Source: Pseudomonas nunensis (GTDB taxonomy: Bacteria > Pseudomonadota > Gammaproteobacteria > Pseudomonadales > Pseudomonadaceae). Taken from it: DNA of 64,000 nt. The position numbers were made by a program, and so were the translations under genes. The stretch is taken from positions 4,280,501-4,344,500 of the forward strand of contig NZ_CP101125.1 in NCBI RefSeq assembly GCF_024296925.1, given 5' to 3'. The notes beneath the pieces are model-generated. The model worked only from the letters and a program-made list of their open reading frames with translations. It had not been told where the DNA came from and did no database searches. Positions within the stretch are counted from its first letter, which is position 1; the number at the start of each line of letters is the position of its first letter. Shown here in pieces: positions 24,680 to 33,958 of this stretch.

Positions 24680-24717
24680 GTACAACTCCCTATGCTTCTA
24701 TATAAAGAAAGAAAACC

Positions 24718-25776
24718 TTACCAACGGAATCGCAGCTGCGGCACGGGTGCCGGAGCGGGCGCTACAACCGGTGCCGAACCTTCGGCCGGTTGAACCGGTG
24801 CGACAGGCGCCGACGCTTCACCGGCCGGAACCTCCTGCAACTTCGCCAACGACAACTGCGAGCGCAATTGCTCGGCGCTGCCATTGACCCGATAAACAAT
24901 ACGATCGCCATCGACGCTGACCAGTCGCCCGCCAAACGGATCCAGCAAACGCCCCAGCGACGCGTAGCGCTCCAGATTCATGCCCTGCACTTCGAGCAAC
25001 TGTTCGCTCGAAGCACCGGCCTTGACCACAAAGCGCGGCGCCATGCGCTCAGCAACCGCCAGCATCACCGCATCGGCCACAGCGGCCTGATCCGCGCCCT
25101 GCACCGTGCCGGCTTCCTTCTGGTCGCCGAGCCACAAATGCCACTTGGCCTGCCATTGGCCACCCTCTTCCCGGGCATGCACCGCGAGCAAGGCGTCAGC
25201 GTTATAACGTTCAGATGCGCCACGCAATGGCGCCGCATCCGTCCCTTCAAGATTCGGCGCTGTAGCGACCAGTTGCTCACTCAAGTCCGCCAGCGGCAAG
25301 CGCAACGGCAAACCACGGTGTTGGGCCGCGCGACGCAATGGCGCGGCAGTGGCCTGACCGTCGCCGACCAGGCTTGAACCCTCGGCGGAGTCGTTCAGCC
25401 ACCAACCCAAGATCGACGGCCGATTCGCGCCCCACAATGACAGCCCGGCACGACGCAGCGCCTGCTCGGTGGTGGCCGGGTCGAAATCGACCTTCAGCAC
25501 TTCCGGCGGCCCGGCGTCAAAACCGTACTGACTGATGATTTGTTGCGGGTCCTTGCGGATCGCCGCCAGCCCCGGGTTTTGCGCAGCCTTGGGATCGCCG
25601 GTCAAGCGCAACACCAGCGTATCCAGTGCCTCCTGGGTCGCTTGGTCGCGCACCTCGGGACTCTGACTGCTGACAGGCTGACGCACCTGATAAAGGCCTT
25701 TCACGGTTTCGGCATGACTTGCCAGGCTGAAAAGCGACAAACAACCGGCAACTAAATATTTGGAGAAAAAACGCAT
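24718..25776 (-). CDS. DUF2066 domain-containing exported protein
   Basis: 352 residues. Sec signal peptide (about 1-22, ending SLASHA-ET), so probably periplasmic. The DUF2066 region begins VKGLYQVRQPVSSQSPEVRDQ and includes ALDTLVLRLTGDPKAAQNPG. The C-terminus is Pro/Ala-rich (APAPAPVPQLRFRW), unusual and probably exposed. No enzymatic motif is visible. Divergent from purM with a 382-base gap and 38 bases upstream of the AI-2E-family permease gene on the same strand. Function unknown. Confidence 0.88.
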   Translation of the reverse strand: MRFFSKYLVAGCLSLFSLASHAETVKGLYQVRQPVSSQSPEVRDQATQEALDTLVLRLTGDPKAAQNPGLAAIRKDPQQIISQYGFDAGPPEVLKVDFDPATTEQALRRAGLSLWGANRPSILGWWLNDSAEGSSLVGDGQATAAPLRRAAQHRGLPLRLPLADLSEQLVATAPNLEGTDAAPLRGASERYNADALLAVHAREEGGQWQAKWHLWLGDQKEAGTVQGADQAAVADAVMLAVAERMAPRFVVKAGASSEQLLEVQGMNLERYASLGRLLDPFGGRLVSVDGDRIVYRVNGSAEQLRSQLSLAKLQEVPAGEASAPVAPVQPAEGSAPVVAPAPAPVPQLRFRW

Positions 25777-26158
25777 GGAAGATTCCTGACGACAAGAGCG
25801 GCTGGAACTGGCCGCGTGAACGTGTTGAGCAAGGCTGTGACCACCGCCCTGGGCAAAACATTCACCCGACCCCGATAAGTTTTTGGCACTGTCCTAACGA
25901 TAGACGGTTAATGGCGATACCTTATACAGGCATGAGGGAGGCGACCAACACGGGCAATAACGGTTTTTTTCGGCCGATATGCCCCTGCCGTCGGCGCGAG
26001 GATGGCCGCTGCCTCTCAAGCCTGATAAAATCGCGCGCCTTCGCAGACCGGCAACAGCCGGGCACCCTGGAACTCACGCAAGGCACTCGCCTTCGTTTGT
26101 TTCGGCGGTCCCACTGGACTCGGTCGTTACCCCTGAATCCCCCCTAAAGGCCTGGATC
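25777..26158. other. Divergent intergenic region between DUF2066 gene and purM
   Basis: 382 bases with no convincing gene. A sigma-70-like -10 (GATAAAAT near 26021-26028) lies upstream of purM and leaves a leader of about 130 bases. Short frames running through it have no ribosome binding site or domain. No purine operator that I can identify with confidence. Confidence 0.45.
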
Positions 26159-27217
26159 ATGAGCAAGCAACCCTCCCTGAGCTACAAGGACGCCGGTGTA
26201 GACATCGACGCCGGTGAAGCATTGGTCGAACGCATCAAGAGCGTCGCCAAGCGCACTGCGCGCCCGGAAGTCATGGGCGGCCTGGGCGGTTTCGGCGCCC
26301 TCTGCGAAATCCCGGCCGGCTACAAGCAGCCAGTGCTGGTTTCCGGTACTGACGGCGTCGGCACCAAGCTGCGCCTGGCGCTGAACCTGAACAAACACGA
26401 CAGCATCGGCATCGACCTGGTCGCCATGTGCGTCAACGACCTGGTGGTATGCGGCGCCGAGCCGCTGTTCTTCCTCGACTACTATGCCACCGGCAAACTC
26501 AACGTCGAAACCGCGACTCAGGTCGTGACCGGCATCGGTGCAGGCTGCGAACTGTCCGGCTGCTCCCTGGTCGGCGGCGAAACCGCTGAAATGCCTGGCA
26601 TGTACGAAGGCGAAGACTACGACCTGGCCGGCTTCTGCGTTGGCGTCGTGGAAAAATCCGAAATCATCGACGGTTCCAAAGTCGCTGCCGGCGATGCCCT
26701 GCTCGCCCTGCCGTCTTCCGGTCCGCACTCCAACGGCTACTCGCTGATCCGCAAGATCATCGAAGTGTCGGGTGCCGACATCGAAAACATCCAGCTCGAC
26801 GGCAAACCGCTGACCGACCTGCTGATGGCTCCGACCCGTATCTACGTGAAGCCGCTGCTCAAGCTGATCAAGGAAACCGGCGCGGTCAAAGCCATGGCCC
26901 ACATCACCGGTGGCGGCCTGCTGGACAACATCCCGCGCGTTCTGCCAAAAGGCGCTCAAGCCGTGGTTGACGTCGCGAGCTGGACCCGCCCTGCGGTGTT
27001 CGACTGGCTGCAAGAAAAAGGCAACGTCGACGAAAACGAAATGCACCGCGTGCTGAACTGCGGCGTCGGCATGGTCATCTGCGTGGCTCAAGAGCACGTT
27101 GAAACCGCGCTGAACGTGTTGCGTGAAGCCGGCGAGCAGCCTTGGGTCATCGGCCAGATCTCCACCGCTGCCGAAGGCGCGGCTCAGGTCGAACTGAAGA
27201 ACCTTAAGGCGCACTAA
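26159..27217 (+). CDS. purM: Phosphoribosylformylglycinamidine cyclo-ligase
   Basis: 352 residues from the ATG at 26159 ([20 protein letters not shown]); the frame is open further upstream but that part is not PurM. AIR synthetase signatures: [74 protein letters not shown]. It makes aminoimidazole ribotide from FGAM with ATP, step 5 of purine synthesis. Its stop codon overlaps the purN start (TAATG at 27215-27219), so the two are translationally coupled. Confidence 0.97.
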   Translation: MSKQPSLSYKDAGVDIDAGEALVERIKSVAKRTARPEVMGGLGGFGALCEIPAGYKQPVLVSGTDGVGTKLRLALNLNKHDSIGIDLVAMCVNDLVVCGAEPLFFLDYYATGKLNVETATQVVTGIGAGCELSGCSLVGGETAEMPGMYEGEDYDLAGFCVGVVEKSEIIDGSKVAAGDALLALPSSGPHSNGYSLIRKIIEVSGADIENIQLDGKPLTDLLMAPTRIYVKPLLKLIKETGAVKAMAHITGGGLLDNIPRVLPKGAQAVVDVASWTRPAVFDWLQEKGNVDENEMHRVLNCGVGMVICVAQEHVETALNVLREAGEQPWVIGQISTAAEGAAQVELKNLKAH

Positions 27218-27867
27218 TGTCCGCCACCTGTGATGTCGTGGTGCTGCTCTCCGGCACCGGCAGTAACTTGCAGGCCTTGATCGACAGCACGCGGACCGGC
27301 GACAGCCCGGTCCGCATCGCTGCGGTGATTTCCAACCGCGCCGACGCCTTCGGCCTGCAACGCGCCAGGGATGCGGGTATCGACACCCGCTCCCTGGATC
27401 ACAAGGCTTTCGAAGGCCGCGAAGCCTTCGATGCCGCGCTGATCGAACTGATCGACGCCTTCAACCCCAAACTCGTGGTACTCGCCGGCTTCATGCGCAT
27501 TCTCAGCGCAGGTTTCGTGCGTCACTACCAGGGTCGCCTGCTTAATATCCATCCCTCGCTGCTACCCAAATACAAAGGGTTACACACTCATCAGCGCGCT
27601 TTGGAGGCCGGCGACACCGAGCACGGCTGCTCCGTGCACTTCGTCACCGAGGAACTCGATGGCGGACCACTGGTCGTACAGGCAGTAATACCGGTAGAGT
27701 TGCACGATTCGCCGCAGAGTCTGGCGCAGCGGGTCCACGTTCAGGAACACCTGATCTACCCGATGGCCGTACGCTGGTTTGCCGAAGGTCGTCTGTCCCT
27801 CGGCGAACACGGTGCTTTACTGGATGACACGTTACTCGCGGCCAGCGGCCACTTGATTCGAACCTAG
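27217..27867 (+). CDS. purN: Phosphoribosylglycinamide formyltransferase
   Basis: 216 residues. VVLLSGTGSNLQALIDST at the N-terminus, the LVVLAGFMRILSAGFV segment and the catalytic NIHPSLLPKYKGLHTH (Asn-His) with Asp in ELDGGPLVVQA are all present. It transfers the formyl group of 10-formyl-tetrahydrofolate to GAR, step 3 of purine synthesis. Shares one base with the purM stop codon, and a DUF3108 gene follows after 8 bases, so all three form one operon. Confidence 0.97.
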   Translation: MSATCDVVVLLSGTGSNLQALIDSTRTGDSPVRIAAVISNRADAFGLQRARDAGIDTRSLDHKAFEGREAFDAALIELIDAFNPKLVVLAGFMRILSAGFVRHYQGRLLNIHPSLLPKYKGLHTHQRALEAGDTEHGCSVHFVTEELDGGPLVVQAVIPVELHDSPQSLAQRVHVQEHLIYPMAVRWFAEGRLSLGEHGALLDDTLLAASGHLIRT

Positions 27868-27875
27868 GAGATATT

Positions 27876-28589
27876 ATGCGTCGCGCCTTGCTCTTCGCTT
27901 GCGCTCTGCTCGCCCTGCCCTTCGCACAGGCCGCAGACCTTCAACCTTTCTCCGCCAGCTACACCGCCGACTGGAAACAGCTGCCCATGAGTGGCACTGC
28001 CGAGCGCAGTCTGACCAAGGGCGCCAACGGCGTTTGGACTCTCAGCTTCAAGGCGTCGATGATGATCGCCAGCCTGTCCGAACAAAGCACCCTGACCCTG
28101 GACAAAGACACGTTGCTGCCGCAGTCCTACCACTTCGAACGTGGCGGCCTGGGTAAAGCCAAGAAGGCTGACCTGGACTTCGACTGGTCCACCAAAATGG
28201 TCACCGGCACCGATCGTGGTGACGCGGTCAAGATCCCGCTCAACCGCGGCATGGTCGACAAATCCACTTATCAGTTGGCCCTGCAACACGATGTGGCCGC
28301 TGGCAAGAAGAGCATGAGCTACCAGGTCGTCGATGACGGCGAAGTCGATACCTATGACTTCCGCGTGCTGGGTTCGGAAAAAGTCGACACCAAAGCTGGC
28401 CAGATCGATGCGATCAAGGTCGAGCGCGTGCGCGACCCGACACAAAGCAAGCGCATCACCGTGATGTGGTTCGCCAAGGATTGGGATTACCTGCTGGTCC
28501 GTCTGCAACAGGTTGAAACCGACGGCAAGGAGTACAACATCATGCTCCTGGACGGTACGGTCAACGGCAAGGCTGTCAAAGGCAGCTGA
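27876..28589 (+). CDS. DUF3108 domain-containing exported protein
   Basis: 237 residues. Sec signal peptide (about 1-20, ALLALPFAQA-AD), then a lipocalin-like beta-rich domain characteristic of DUF3108 (PFSASYTADWKQLPMSGTAE, SEQSTLTLDKDTLLPQSYHF). It is likely periplasmic; function unknown. Third gene of the purMN unit, eight bases after purN and before a strong terminator, although no link to purine synthesis is apparent. The arrangement is, as far as I recall, conserved in pseudomonads. Confidence 0.9.
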   Translation: MRRALLFACALLALPFAQAADLQPFSASYTADWKQLPMSGTAERSLTKGANGVWTLSFKASMMIASLSEQSTLTLDKDTLLPQSYHFERGGLGKAKKADLDFDWSTKMVTGTDRGDAVKIPLNRGMVDKSTYQLALQHDVAAGKKSMSYQVVDDGEVDTYDFRVLGSEKVDTKAGQIDAIKVERVRDPTQSKRITVMWFAKDWDYLLVRLQQVETDGKEYNIMLLDGTVNGKAVKGS

Positions 28590-28603
28590 TCCGGCTCGAC
28601 ACG

Positions 28604-28632
28604 AAAAGCCCCGCGATTGCGGGGCTTTTTTT
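28604..28632 (+). terminator. Rho-independent terminator of the purMN operon
   Basis: AAAAGCCCCGC-GATT-GCGGGGCTTTTTTT hairpin 15 bases after the DUF3108 stop codon. Confidence 0.95.
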
Positions 28633-28656
28633 GCCTTGGAAAAAGATGCAGTACCT

Positions 28657-28747
28657 TGTGGGAGCGGGCTTGCTCGCGAATGCGGTGTGACATTAAGCAT
28701 TGATGTTGTCTGACACACCGCTTTCGCGAGCAAGCCCGCTCCCACAG
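28657..28747. repeat. REPIN
   Basis: Inverted pair of the GTGGGAGCGGGCTTGCTCGC class between the purMN terminator and the convergent chemoreceptor gene. Confidence 0.93.
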
Positions 28748-28774
28748 GGTTCAGTGGTGTTCTTTACTGACAAA

Positions 28775-30400
28775 CTAGACCGAAAACCGCGCCACCATGC
28801 TGTTCAAGTCCACCGCCAACCGCGACAACTCCTGGCTCGCCGCACTGGTCTGGTTCGCCCCCGCCGAGGTCTGCAACGCCAGGTCGCGGATGTTCATCAA
28901 ATTGCGATCCACCTCCCGCGCCACCGCCGCCTGTTCCTCCGAGGCACTGGCGATCACGATGTTGCGCTCGTTGATCAAGGTGAACGCCGAGGCAATCTCC
29001 TCCAGCGCCACGCCCGCGGCTTTCGCCACTTCCAGGGTCGAACGCGCGCGGCTATTGCTCTGCTGCATCGAGCTGACGGCAGAATCGGTACCTTGCTGGA
29101 TGCCACTGATCATCTGCTCGATTTCCTGAGTCGATTGCTGCGTCCGGTGCGCCAGCGCTCGCACCTCATCCGCTACCACGGCAAAACCGCGCCCGGCATC
29201 GCCAGCACGTGCCGCTTCAATCGCCGCGTTCAGGGCCAGCAGATTGGTCTGCTCGGCAATCGATCGAATCACATCCAGCACCTTGCTGATCCCGTAGACC
29301 TTCTGCGCCAAATCCTCAACCTGACTGGCATTGGCCGTCACATCGTCCGCCAGGGACTCAATGGACTGCACGGTCTGATGCACCTGCGCGCGGCCATGCT
29401 GGGCGATCCGGTCAGATTCCCGGGACGCTTCGGAAGTGGCCACCGCGTTGCTCGCCACTTCCTCCACCGCTGCGGTCATCTGATTCACCGCTGTGGCGGC
29501 CTGCTCGATTTCCAGGCTCTGCTGATGCAGGCCACGGGTCGCGTCTTCCGTGACGCAACTGAGCTCTTCCGAGGCCGAGGCCAATTGGCTGGACGAGTCG
29601 GAGATACGCCGAATGGTGTCGCGCAGGCTTTGCTGCATGCTCTTGAGCGCGTGCAACAGCCGCGCCGGTTCGTCCTTGCCGCTGATGCAGATGTCGCCGG
29701 TCAGATCACCGCCCGCCACCACTTCGGCCACCCGCAACGACTGAGACAACGGCAACACAATGCTGCGCGTCAGCAGCAAGGCCAGGCCAATGGTCATCAA
29801 CGCGGCCAGCGCGACCATCACCCCAACCCACACCCGCGAGTTGCTGAACACCAGACGCGCCGCCTCGGTGGCCAGGTTGGCGTTGCGTTTGTTCAGTTCC
29901 ACCAGGGATTTGAGGGTGACCGCGATTTCGTCGGCCAACGGGCTCATCTCGCCATTGACGATAGCCGCCGCGTCTTCGATCCGGCCCTGGGCAGACAGGA
30001 TCATCACCTGCCCCTGAAATTGCAGGTACTTTTGCTCCGAGGCCTTGAAGCGATCGAACAGCGAACGCTCCTCGGGCAGCACGATCAACGCGTTGTAGCG
30101 CTGTTGCGCATCGCCGAGCACGCCTTTGAGTTCATTCAGTTTGCCGACGTTCTGCGCCAGCGCCGCCGGGTCGCGGTTGATCAGCAGACGCATGGTCAGG
30201 GCACGCAGCCGCAGCATGTCCTGACTCATCTCCCCGACCGCCATCACGCTGGGCAGCCAGTTGTTATCGACCTGATCGGACTGGGCGCGCATGTTCGACA
30301 TTTGCGCCAGAGCAAACGCGCCCAAGCCAAATACCATCAACGCCAACAGGCCAAAACCCAGGCTCGCGCGCGGGGCAATATTGAGACTGCGGATGCTCAT
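28775..30400 (-). CDS. Methyl-accepting chemotaxis protein
   Basis: 541 residues from the ATG at 30400 ([20 protein letters not shown]). Membrane helix 1 at about 12-32, a periplasmic four-helix-bundle type sensor of about 155 residues ([20 protein letters not shown] onward), helix 2 at about 190-212, a HAMP domain, and the MCP signalling domain with its tip [20 protein letters not shown]. It lacks the C-terminal NWET-type pentapeptide, ending SMVARFSV. Ligand unknown; four-helix sensors of this type bind amino acids, organic acids or inorganic ions. A FliA-like promoter element (30458-30465) lies upstream. Transcribed alone; a REPIN follows. Confidence 0.93.
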   Translation of the reverse strand: MSIRSLNIAPRASLGFGLLALMVFGLGAFALAQMSNMRAQSDQVDNNWLPSVMAVGEMSQDMLRLRALTMRLLINRDPAALAQNVGKLNELKGVLGDAQQRYNALIVLPEERSLFDRFKASEQKYLQFQGQVMILSAQGRIEDAAAIVNGEMSPLADEIAVTLKSLVELNKRNANLATEAARLVFSNSRVWVGVMVALAALMTIGLALLLTRSIVLPLSQSLRVAEVVAGGDLTGDICISGKDEPARLLHALKSMQQSLRDTIRRISDSSSQLASASEELSCVTEDATRGLHQQSLEIEQAATAVNQMTAAVEEVASNAVATSEASRESDRIAQHGRAQVHQTVQSIESLADDVTANASQVEDLAQKVYGISKVLDVIRSIAEQTNLLALNAAIEAARAGDAGRGFAVVADEVRALAHRTQQSTQEIEQMISGIQQGTDSAVSSMQQSNSRARSTLEVAKAAGVALEEIASAFTLINERNIVIASASEEQAAVAREVDRNLMNIRDLALQTSAGANQTSAASQELSRLAVDLNSMVARFSV

Positions 30401-30457
30401 CGCTCTGGTTCCTTCCAAAAATGCACTGCATATCCCTGCAGCGGGTTGCTTTAGAAG

Positions 30458-30485
30458 GTATCGGCCTGGAGAAAATTTGCGTAAG
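30458..30485 (-). promoter_or_regulatory. Possible FliA (sigma-28) promoter of the chemoreceptor gene
   Basis: On the minus strand GCCGATAC (complement of 30458-30465) matches the sigma-28 -10 consensus GCCGATAA in seven of eight positions, about 58 bases before the start codon. The -35 (TTAC about 15 bases further upstream against TAAA) is poor, so this is tentative. Confidence 0.4.
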
Positions 30486-30539
30486 ACCAAAACGTGATAT
30501 CAAAACGCCTTGCTACTTCTATCGTCCGGCGGGAACGAT

Positions 30540-31553
30540 TCAGCGCGCAGATTTCGGCAGCACGGCTAGAAAATTATCTCGCGCGACTTTTCTCGCAACA
30601 TCTTCCGGCAACGCATCGAGAAACGGGTCGAAGCTGCGCATTTCCTTACCCAACTTATCGAAGCGTCCTACGACATCCGACCCCAGCATGAAACGTTCGG
30701 GATAGCGTTCTACCAGTTTCAGCCATTCGTCCCGTGGCTTGCCCTGCTCATCCAGCAGATAGGGCGTGAGCATGCTCCAGGACAGGTCGATGAACAGATT
30801 CGGGTACGCCTCAAGCATCCGGGTCAACGTCGGCAACAGAAAATCCAGCTGCGTCTGGTGCCGATGGATTTCTACGCTGGTGCCGGCATGCGCCCAGATA
30901 AATCGGGTGTGCGGGTGATTACGCAACGGCTCTTCCATTTCAGCCAGGTACAGCGGATTTTTCTCACGCTTGGAGGTGATGTTCGAATGCAGCATCACCG
31001 GCAGGTCGTTTTCGGCGGCGAGGTGATAGATCCGCGTCATCGCCTCGTTATTGGCCCGCGGCGTATCACCCGACGTCAGCGCCGTCAGGTCATCGTGCCG
31101 GGTGAAGACTTCGCCGATGCCCTGCCACAACCCCGGATTGAGATCGAGCATGCGCTGGATGTGCGCCTCGGAGTTTTTATCGTTGGGGTTGAAGCCTGAC
31201 AGAAACGGGTGAAAACGCTGACGCTGCTCCGGCGTGAGCTTGTTCACCGCAGCGGCGACAATCACGTCGGTCGCGCTGTACCAATAGGCATCGGCGTCGT
31301 CACCGGCGTAGTAACGCGGGCGTTTGGGTTCGTCTTCGTGCCATTTCTTCGCTACCGGGATGCCGGAAATCATCACGTGATCGATGGAGCTGTCAGCCAT
31401 CGACTTGAGCAAGGCAGGCATTCCCGCGGTTTCCTGGAAGAAGTCCACGTAATGCAGGTGCGCATCGCTGTAGGCATAGTCGCGGGCGTCCGCGTATGAA
31501 CTGCAAAGCACCAACCACCAGGCGAGACTCAAGCGGATCCGAGGCACGGGCAT
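30540..31553 (-). CDS. Exported amidohydrolase-family (TIM-barrel) metal-dependent hydrolase
   Basis: About 337 residues from the ATG at 31553; GGAGA is only one base before that ATG, so the in-frame GTG at 31547 is a fair alternative start. A hydrophobic N-terminus (LSLAWWLVLCSSYADA) predicts export. Amidohydrolase 2 features: SDAHLHYVDFF (HxH on strand 1), GIGEVFTRHDD, PVMLHSNIT, TRFIWAHAG and FMLGSDVVGR with the strand-8 Asp. The substrate is unknown; relatives include decarboxylases and lactonases. Stands alone between the chemoreceptor and osmC genes; promoter not identified. Confidence 0.87.
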   Translation of the reverse strand: MPVPRIRLSLAWWLVLCSSYADARDYAYSDAHLHYVDFFQETAGMPALLKSMADSSIDHVMISGIPVAKKWHEDEPKRPRYYAGDDADAYWYSATDVIVAAAVNKLTPEQRQRFHPFLSGFNPNDKNSEAHIQRMLDLNPGLWQGIGEVFTRHDDLTALTSGDTPRANNEAMTRIYHLAAENDLPVMLHSNITSKREKNPLYLAEMEEPLRNHPHTRFIWAHAGTSVEIHRHQTQLDFLLPTLTRMLEAYPNLFIDLSWSMLTPYLLDEQGKPRDEWLKLVERYPERFMLGSDVVGRFDKLGKEMRSFDPFLDALPEDVARKVARDNFLAVLPKSAR

Positions 31554-31700
31554 TCTCCAATGACATGAGCCCCATAGACCTCGCCGCGCCAATCAGGGTT
31601 CATCCCGCAAGAAAGTGGAACGCAGCACAGCACGAATGCTCTATACCTTCAGGGTCCGTTTTTGCTCGAATGACTTTTCCTACTGCCGAAGAGGTTTCCC

Positions 31701-32117
31701 ATGACTGTTACCGTCAATACCGTTTCCAGTGAAGGCTTTCGTCACACTGTCCAGATCGATGACCACGAATTGTTTGCCGATGTACCGAAGTCCGCCGGCG
31801 GCGAAGGCTCGGCGCCGGAACCCCATGATTACTTCGACGCCGCCCTCGGTGCCTGTAAGGCGCTGACGCTGAAAATGTATGCCAAGAAGAAAGACATCCC
31901 GTTGACCGGCGTGGGTGTCGAGGTCAAACGCGACAACAGCGAAGAGCAGAAAGGCAAATATGCCCTGCACGTGACCCTCACGCTCAAGGGTGTGCTCACC
32001 GACGACCAGCGCGCGGAGCTGTTGCGAGTCGCTGACCGTTGCCCGATTCATAAACTGATGACCACTACCGACGTCACCATCGAAACCCATGCGCCACAGG
32101 GCTTCGACAGCCAGTAA
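31701..32117 (+). CDS. OsmC-family hydroperoxide reductase
   Basis: 138 residues. OsmC/Ohr fold with both reactive cysteines in family positions: FDAALGACKALTLKMY (about Cys51) and ADRCPIHKLM (about Cys114). This is the YhfA/OsmC-like subgroup; it reduces organic hydroperoxides with thiol partners. The start at 31701 is preceded by GAAGAGGTTTCCC. A pirin gene follows on the same strand after 61 bases; both may belong to a mild oxidative-stress unit. A short spacing to the divergent amidohydrolase gene leaves about 147 bases for the promoter. Confidence 0.92.
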   Translation: MTVTVNTVSSEGFRHTVQIDDHELFADVPKSAGGEGSAPEPHDYFDAALGACKALTLKMYAKKKDIPLTGVGVEVKRDNSEEQKGKYALHVTLTLKGVLTDDQRAELLRVADRCPIHKLMTTTDVTIETHAPQGFDSQ

Positions 32118-32178
32118 TTACGACGATGCCAGCGGCGGGTTATGCTCCACGCATTACCCGCCCAGCCTGGAATGCAGC

Positions 32179-33039
32179 ATGAACACGCCCCTCGTGATCC
32201 GCCCCCGCGCCGAAGATGTCGAAGGCCAGCCAATTCTTCGCCCGTTGCCGTCAGCCAAATGCCGTAGCGTCGGGCCTTTCGTGTTTTTCGACCACATGCT
32301 CGAAACCCGTTATCCGGCGGGCAAAGGCATGAACATCCGCCAACATCCGCACATCGGTCTGTCGACCCTGACTTATTTGTTCAAGGGGCAGATCCAGCAC
32401 AAGGACAGCCTCGGTTCCGATCAGGTGGTGGACACCGGTGACGTCAGCTGGATGACGGCGGGCAGCGCAATTGCCCACGTTGAACGCACGCCTGAAGCGC
32501 TGAAAGACAGCGGCTTCACGATGCATGGCTTGCAGATCTGGCTGGCGTCGCCCAAGGAGCATGAGCAAGGCCCGGGGCATTACAGCCATCATCCGGCTGC
32601 CACGCTGCCGGTCAGCGATAACCTCGGCGTGAAGATCCGCATGATCGCCGGGTCAGGCTTTTGCCTGGAATCGCCGGTGCCAGTGCTTTCTCCTACGTTG
32701 TACGCCGAACTGAACCTGCAAACCGCGACGACACTGCTGATTCCTACCGAGCATGAAGAGCGGGCACTGTATGTGCTGGACGGCGAGGTGCAACTCGATG
32801 GCGAGTTGATAGAACCGCATTCGCTTGTGGTGTTGCCGGTCGGGGAAGAGATGACGTTGTTTGCCGAGAGCGACTGTCACGCCGTGCTGTTCGGCGGCGC
32901 GCCGCTGGATGGACCACGGCGGATCAACTGGAATTTTGTCGCGAGCGATCCGGCGGCCATCGATGAAGCGCGTCGACGCTGGGCGGCCGGGGATTGGCCG
33001 ACGGTGCCGGGGGAAAGTGAGCGGATTGAATTGCCCTAG
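32179..33039 (+). CDS. Pirin-family protein (cupin, possible quercetinase)
   Basis: 286 residues from the ATG at 32179 (MNTPLVIRPRAEDVEGQPIL). Two cupin domains; the N-terminal one has metal-binding histidines in IRQHPHIGLSTLTYLFKG and KDSLGSDQVVDTGDVSWMT. Bacterial pirins have been described as quercetin 2,3-dioxygenases or as regulators of central metabolism; which applies here cannot be said. It follows osmC on the same strand. Residues upstream of 32179 are in frame but belong to the osmC 3' flank. A REPIN follows. Confidence 0.92.
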   Translation: MNTPLVIRPRAEDVEGQPILRPLPSAKCRSVGPFVFFDHMLETRYPAGKGMNIRQHPHIGLSTLTYLFKGQIQHKDSLGSDQVVDTGDVSWMTAGSAIAHVERTPEALKDSGFTMHGLQIWLASPKEHEQGPGHYSHHPAATLPVSDNLGVKIRMIAGSGFCLESPVPVLSPTLYAELNLQTATTLLIPTEHEERALYVLDGEVQLDGELIEPHSLVVLPVGEEMTLFAESDCHAVLFGGAPLDGPRRINWNFVASDPAAIDEARRRWAAGDWPTVPGESERIELP

Positions 33040-33059
33040 GATTTTTTGCGCCTGTGACA

Positions 33060-33131
33060 CCGCTTTCGCGAGCAAGCCCGCTCCCACAGGGAAATTCATT
33101 CCAAATGTGGGAGCGGGCTTGCTCGCGAAGA
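33060..33131. repeat. REPIN
   Basis: Closely spaced inverted pair of the GTGGGAGCGGGCTTGCTCGC class between the convergent pirin and dienelactone hydrolase genes. Confidence 0.93.
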
Positions 33132-33168
33132 GGCCAGCCCTGACACCACCAATGTCAGAGAACGATCA

Positions 33169-33897
33169 TCAGCCGCTAAACACTTCATCCAGCAAGTTAT
33201 GCATCGACACAAACGCCCGCCCTGCGGTTTTCGCGTCATACATCATCTTGCCCGGCACATTCGCGTGCGGATCGGTAAACGAGTGCACCGCCCCGCCGTA
33301 GCTCAGCAGTTGCCAATCCACGCCCGCTGCGTTCATTTCTTCTTCAAACGCTGGCAGTTGCTCTTTCGGCACCAATGGATCGGACGCACCGTGCAGCACC
33401 AGCACCGAGCCCTTGATGTTTTTCGCATCGTCCACATTCGGCGTATCCAGCGAGCCATGGAACGACACCGCCGCTTTCACTGGCGCACCGCTGCGAGCCA
33501 GTTCCAGCGCGCAGCAACCACCAAAACAGAAACCGAAGGTCGCCAGTTTCGAGGTTTCGACCGCGACGTCGGCCTGCCCTTGCAACTGCTCGAAAGCCGC
33601 CTGCATACGCTGGCGCAGCAAACCGCGATCATTCTTCAACGGCATCATCGCCGCGCCTGCTTCTTCACCGTTCTGCGGACGCACCGACTGACCGTAAAGG
33701 TCCGCGATCAGGACTACATAGCCTTTAGCCGCCACTGACTTGGCGATCTCTTCGGCACCGGCGCTGATGCCCATCCAGTTCGGCGCCATCAGCAAACCCG
33801 GGCGCGGGCCTTTATGGTCGGCATCGAAAGCCAGACGGCTTTCATAGGACTGGCCATCTAGCTGATAGACCACGGAACGCACAGTGACTTGGCTCAT
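33169..33897 (-). CDS. Dienelactone hydrolase-family protein
   Basis: 242 residues, alpha/beta-hydrolase fold. The nucleophile is Cys in ATFGFCFGGCCALELARS, as in true dienelactone hydrolases, with an Asp in VLHGASDPLVPKEQ and the His in YGGAVHSFTDPHA. No signal peptide. The family cleaves lactone or ester bonds; no aromatic degradation genes are nearby, so the substrate is unknown. It lies 61 bases after htpG on the same strand, separated from it by a terminator, and so has its own promoter or depends on read-through. Confidence 0.91.
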   Translation of the reverse strand: MSQVTVRSVVYQLDGQSYESRLAFDADHKGPRPGLLMAPNWMGISAGAEEIAKSVAAKGYVVLIADLYGQSVRPQNGEEAGAAMMPLKNDRGLLRQRMQAAFEQLQGQADVAVETSKLATFGFCFGGCCALELARSGAPVKAAVSFHGSLDTPNVDDAKNIKGSVLVLHGASDPLVPKEQLPAFEEEMNAAGVDWQLLSYGGAVHSFTDPHANVPGKMMYDAKTAGRAFVSMHNLLDEVFSG

Positions 33898-33921
33898 CTC
33901 AAACTCCTAAGACTCAAGAAT

Positions 33922-33947
33922 AAAAAAACCCGCCGAAGCGGGTTTTT
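33922..33947 (-). terminator. Rho-independent terminator of htpG
   Basis: AAAAAAACCCGC-CGAA-GCGGGTTTTT between the htpG stop and the dienelactone hydrolase gene; it works on the minus strand with its T run. Confidence 0.93.
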
Positions 33948-33958
33948 GTACAGCTCAG